Positions 15,133 through 15,146 of a stretch of DNA of 15,146 bases are shown one piece after another (within the stretch, counting starts at the first letter, position 1; each line of letters starts with the position of its first letter). The notes under the pieces are model-generated. The model was not told the origin of the DNA. It was given only the letters and a program-made list of their open reading frames with translations, and did not search any database. The position numbers were made by a program, and so were the translations under genes. Source of the stretch: JAICKM01 sp035693165 (GTDB lineage: Bacteria; Chloroflexota; Chloroflexia; QHBQ01; JAICKM01); contig DASSGZ010000632.1 of assembly GCA_035693165.1 (NCBI GenBank), positions 1 to 15,146 of the forward strand. Direction: 5' to 3'.

Positions 15133-15146
15133 TCTGCTTTTTCATC

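Overview
The window is about 15 kb of high-G+C bacterial chromosome containing both accessory genes and the tail of an rRNA operon. Several features point to Chloroflexota. These are the C-terminal 'FFxxTGH...YWxxHGGLAxFGYPIS...YFERAR' repeats, the style of the two-component kinase/regulator pair, and a class II-type copper nitrite reductase carrying an extra N-terminal cupredoxin domain. The phylum is an inference from gene style, not from a database search.

Region 1 (about 1-5445) is a nitrite/nitric-oxide module. A Crp/Fnr-type regulator (4164-4907, -) is followed on the same strand by five tightly packed genes. In transcription order they are a DUF1858 CxxC protein, a DUF59 (MIP18/PaaD-like) protein, a hemerythrin-DUF2249 fusion, nirK and an NnrS-like membrane protein. 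Stops and starts overlap by 4 bp or lie 2 to 6 bp apart, apart from one 55-bp gap. In front of the five genes is a perfect 20-bp palindrome of FNR geometry, centred 41.5 bp from a predicted start point. A second hemerythrin gene (4981-5445, +) diverges from the regulator. The last bases of an alpha/beta-hydrolase gene (2-160, +) overlap the end of the NnrS-like gene. The module probably reduces nitrite to NO outside the membrane and senses, binds or resists the NO formed. No NO reductase gene is visible.

Region 2 (about 5446-8041) holds one long gene, a site-2-protease-type membrane metalloprotease with CBS domains, an extra membrane anchor, two beta-rich (Ig-like) stretches and two FGYPIS repeats. 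A 14-bp stem just before it would pair its whole Shine-Dalgarno sequence. The gene ends in a strong hairpin.

Region 3 (about 8042-9835) has a flavin-type split-barrel (PPOX) gene with a long structured leader, a small secreted protein of unknown function, and about 500 bp of A+T-rich DNA without a convincing gene.

Region 4 (about 9836-13193) is a signalling cluster. A stand-alone receiver (+) meets a multi-span histidine kinase (-) tail to tail with overlapping stop codons. The kinase follows its response regulator with an ATGA overlap.

Region 5 (about 13327-15146) has a DUF4173-like membrane protein (+). It runs toward the tail of an rRNA operon on the - strand, which contains 5S rRNA, tRNA-Asp(GUC) and an intrinsic terminator.
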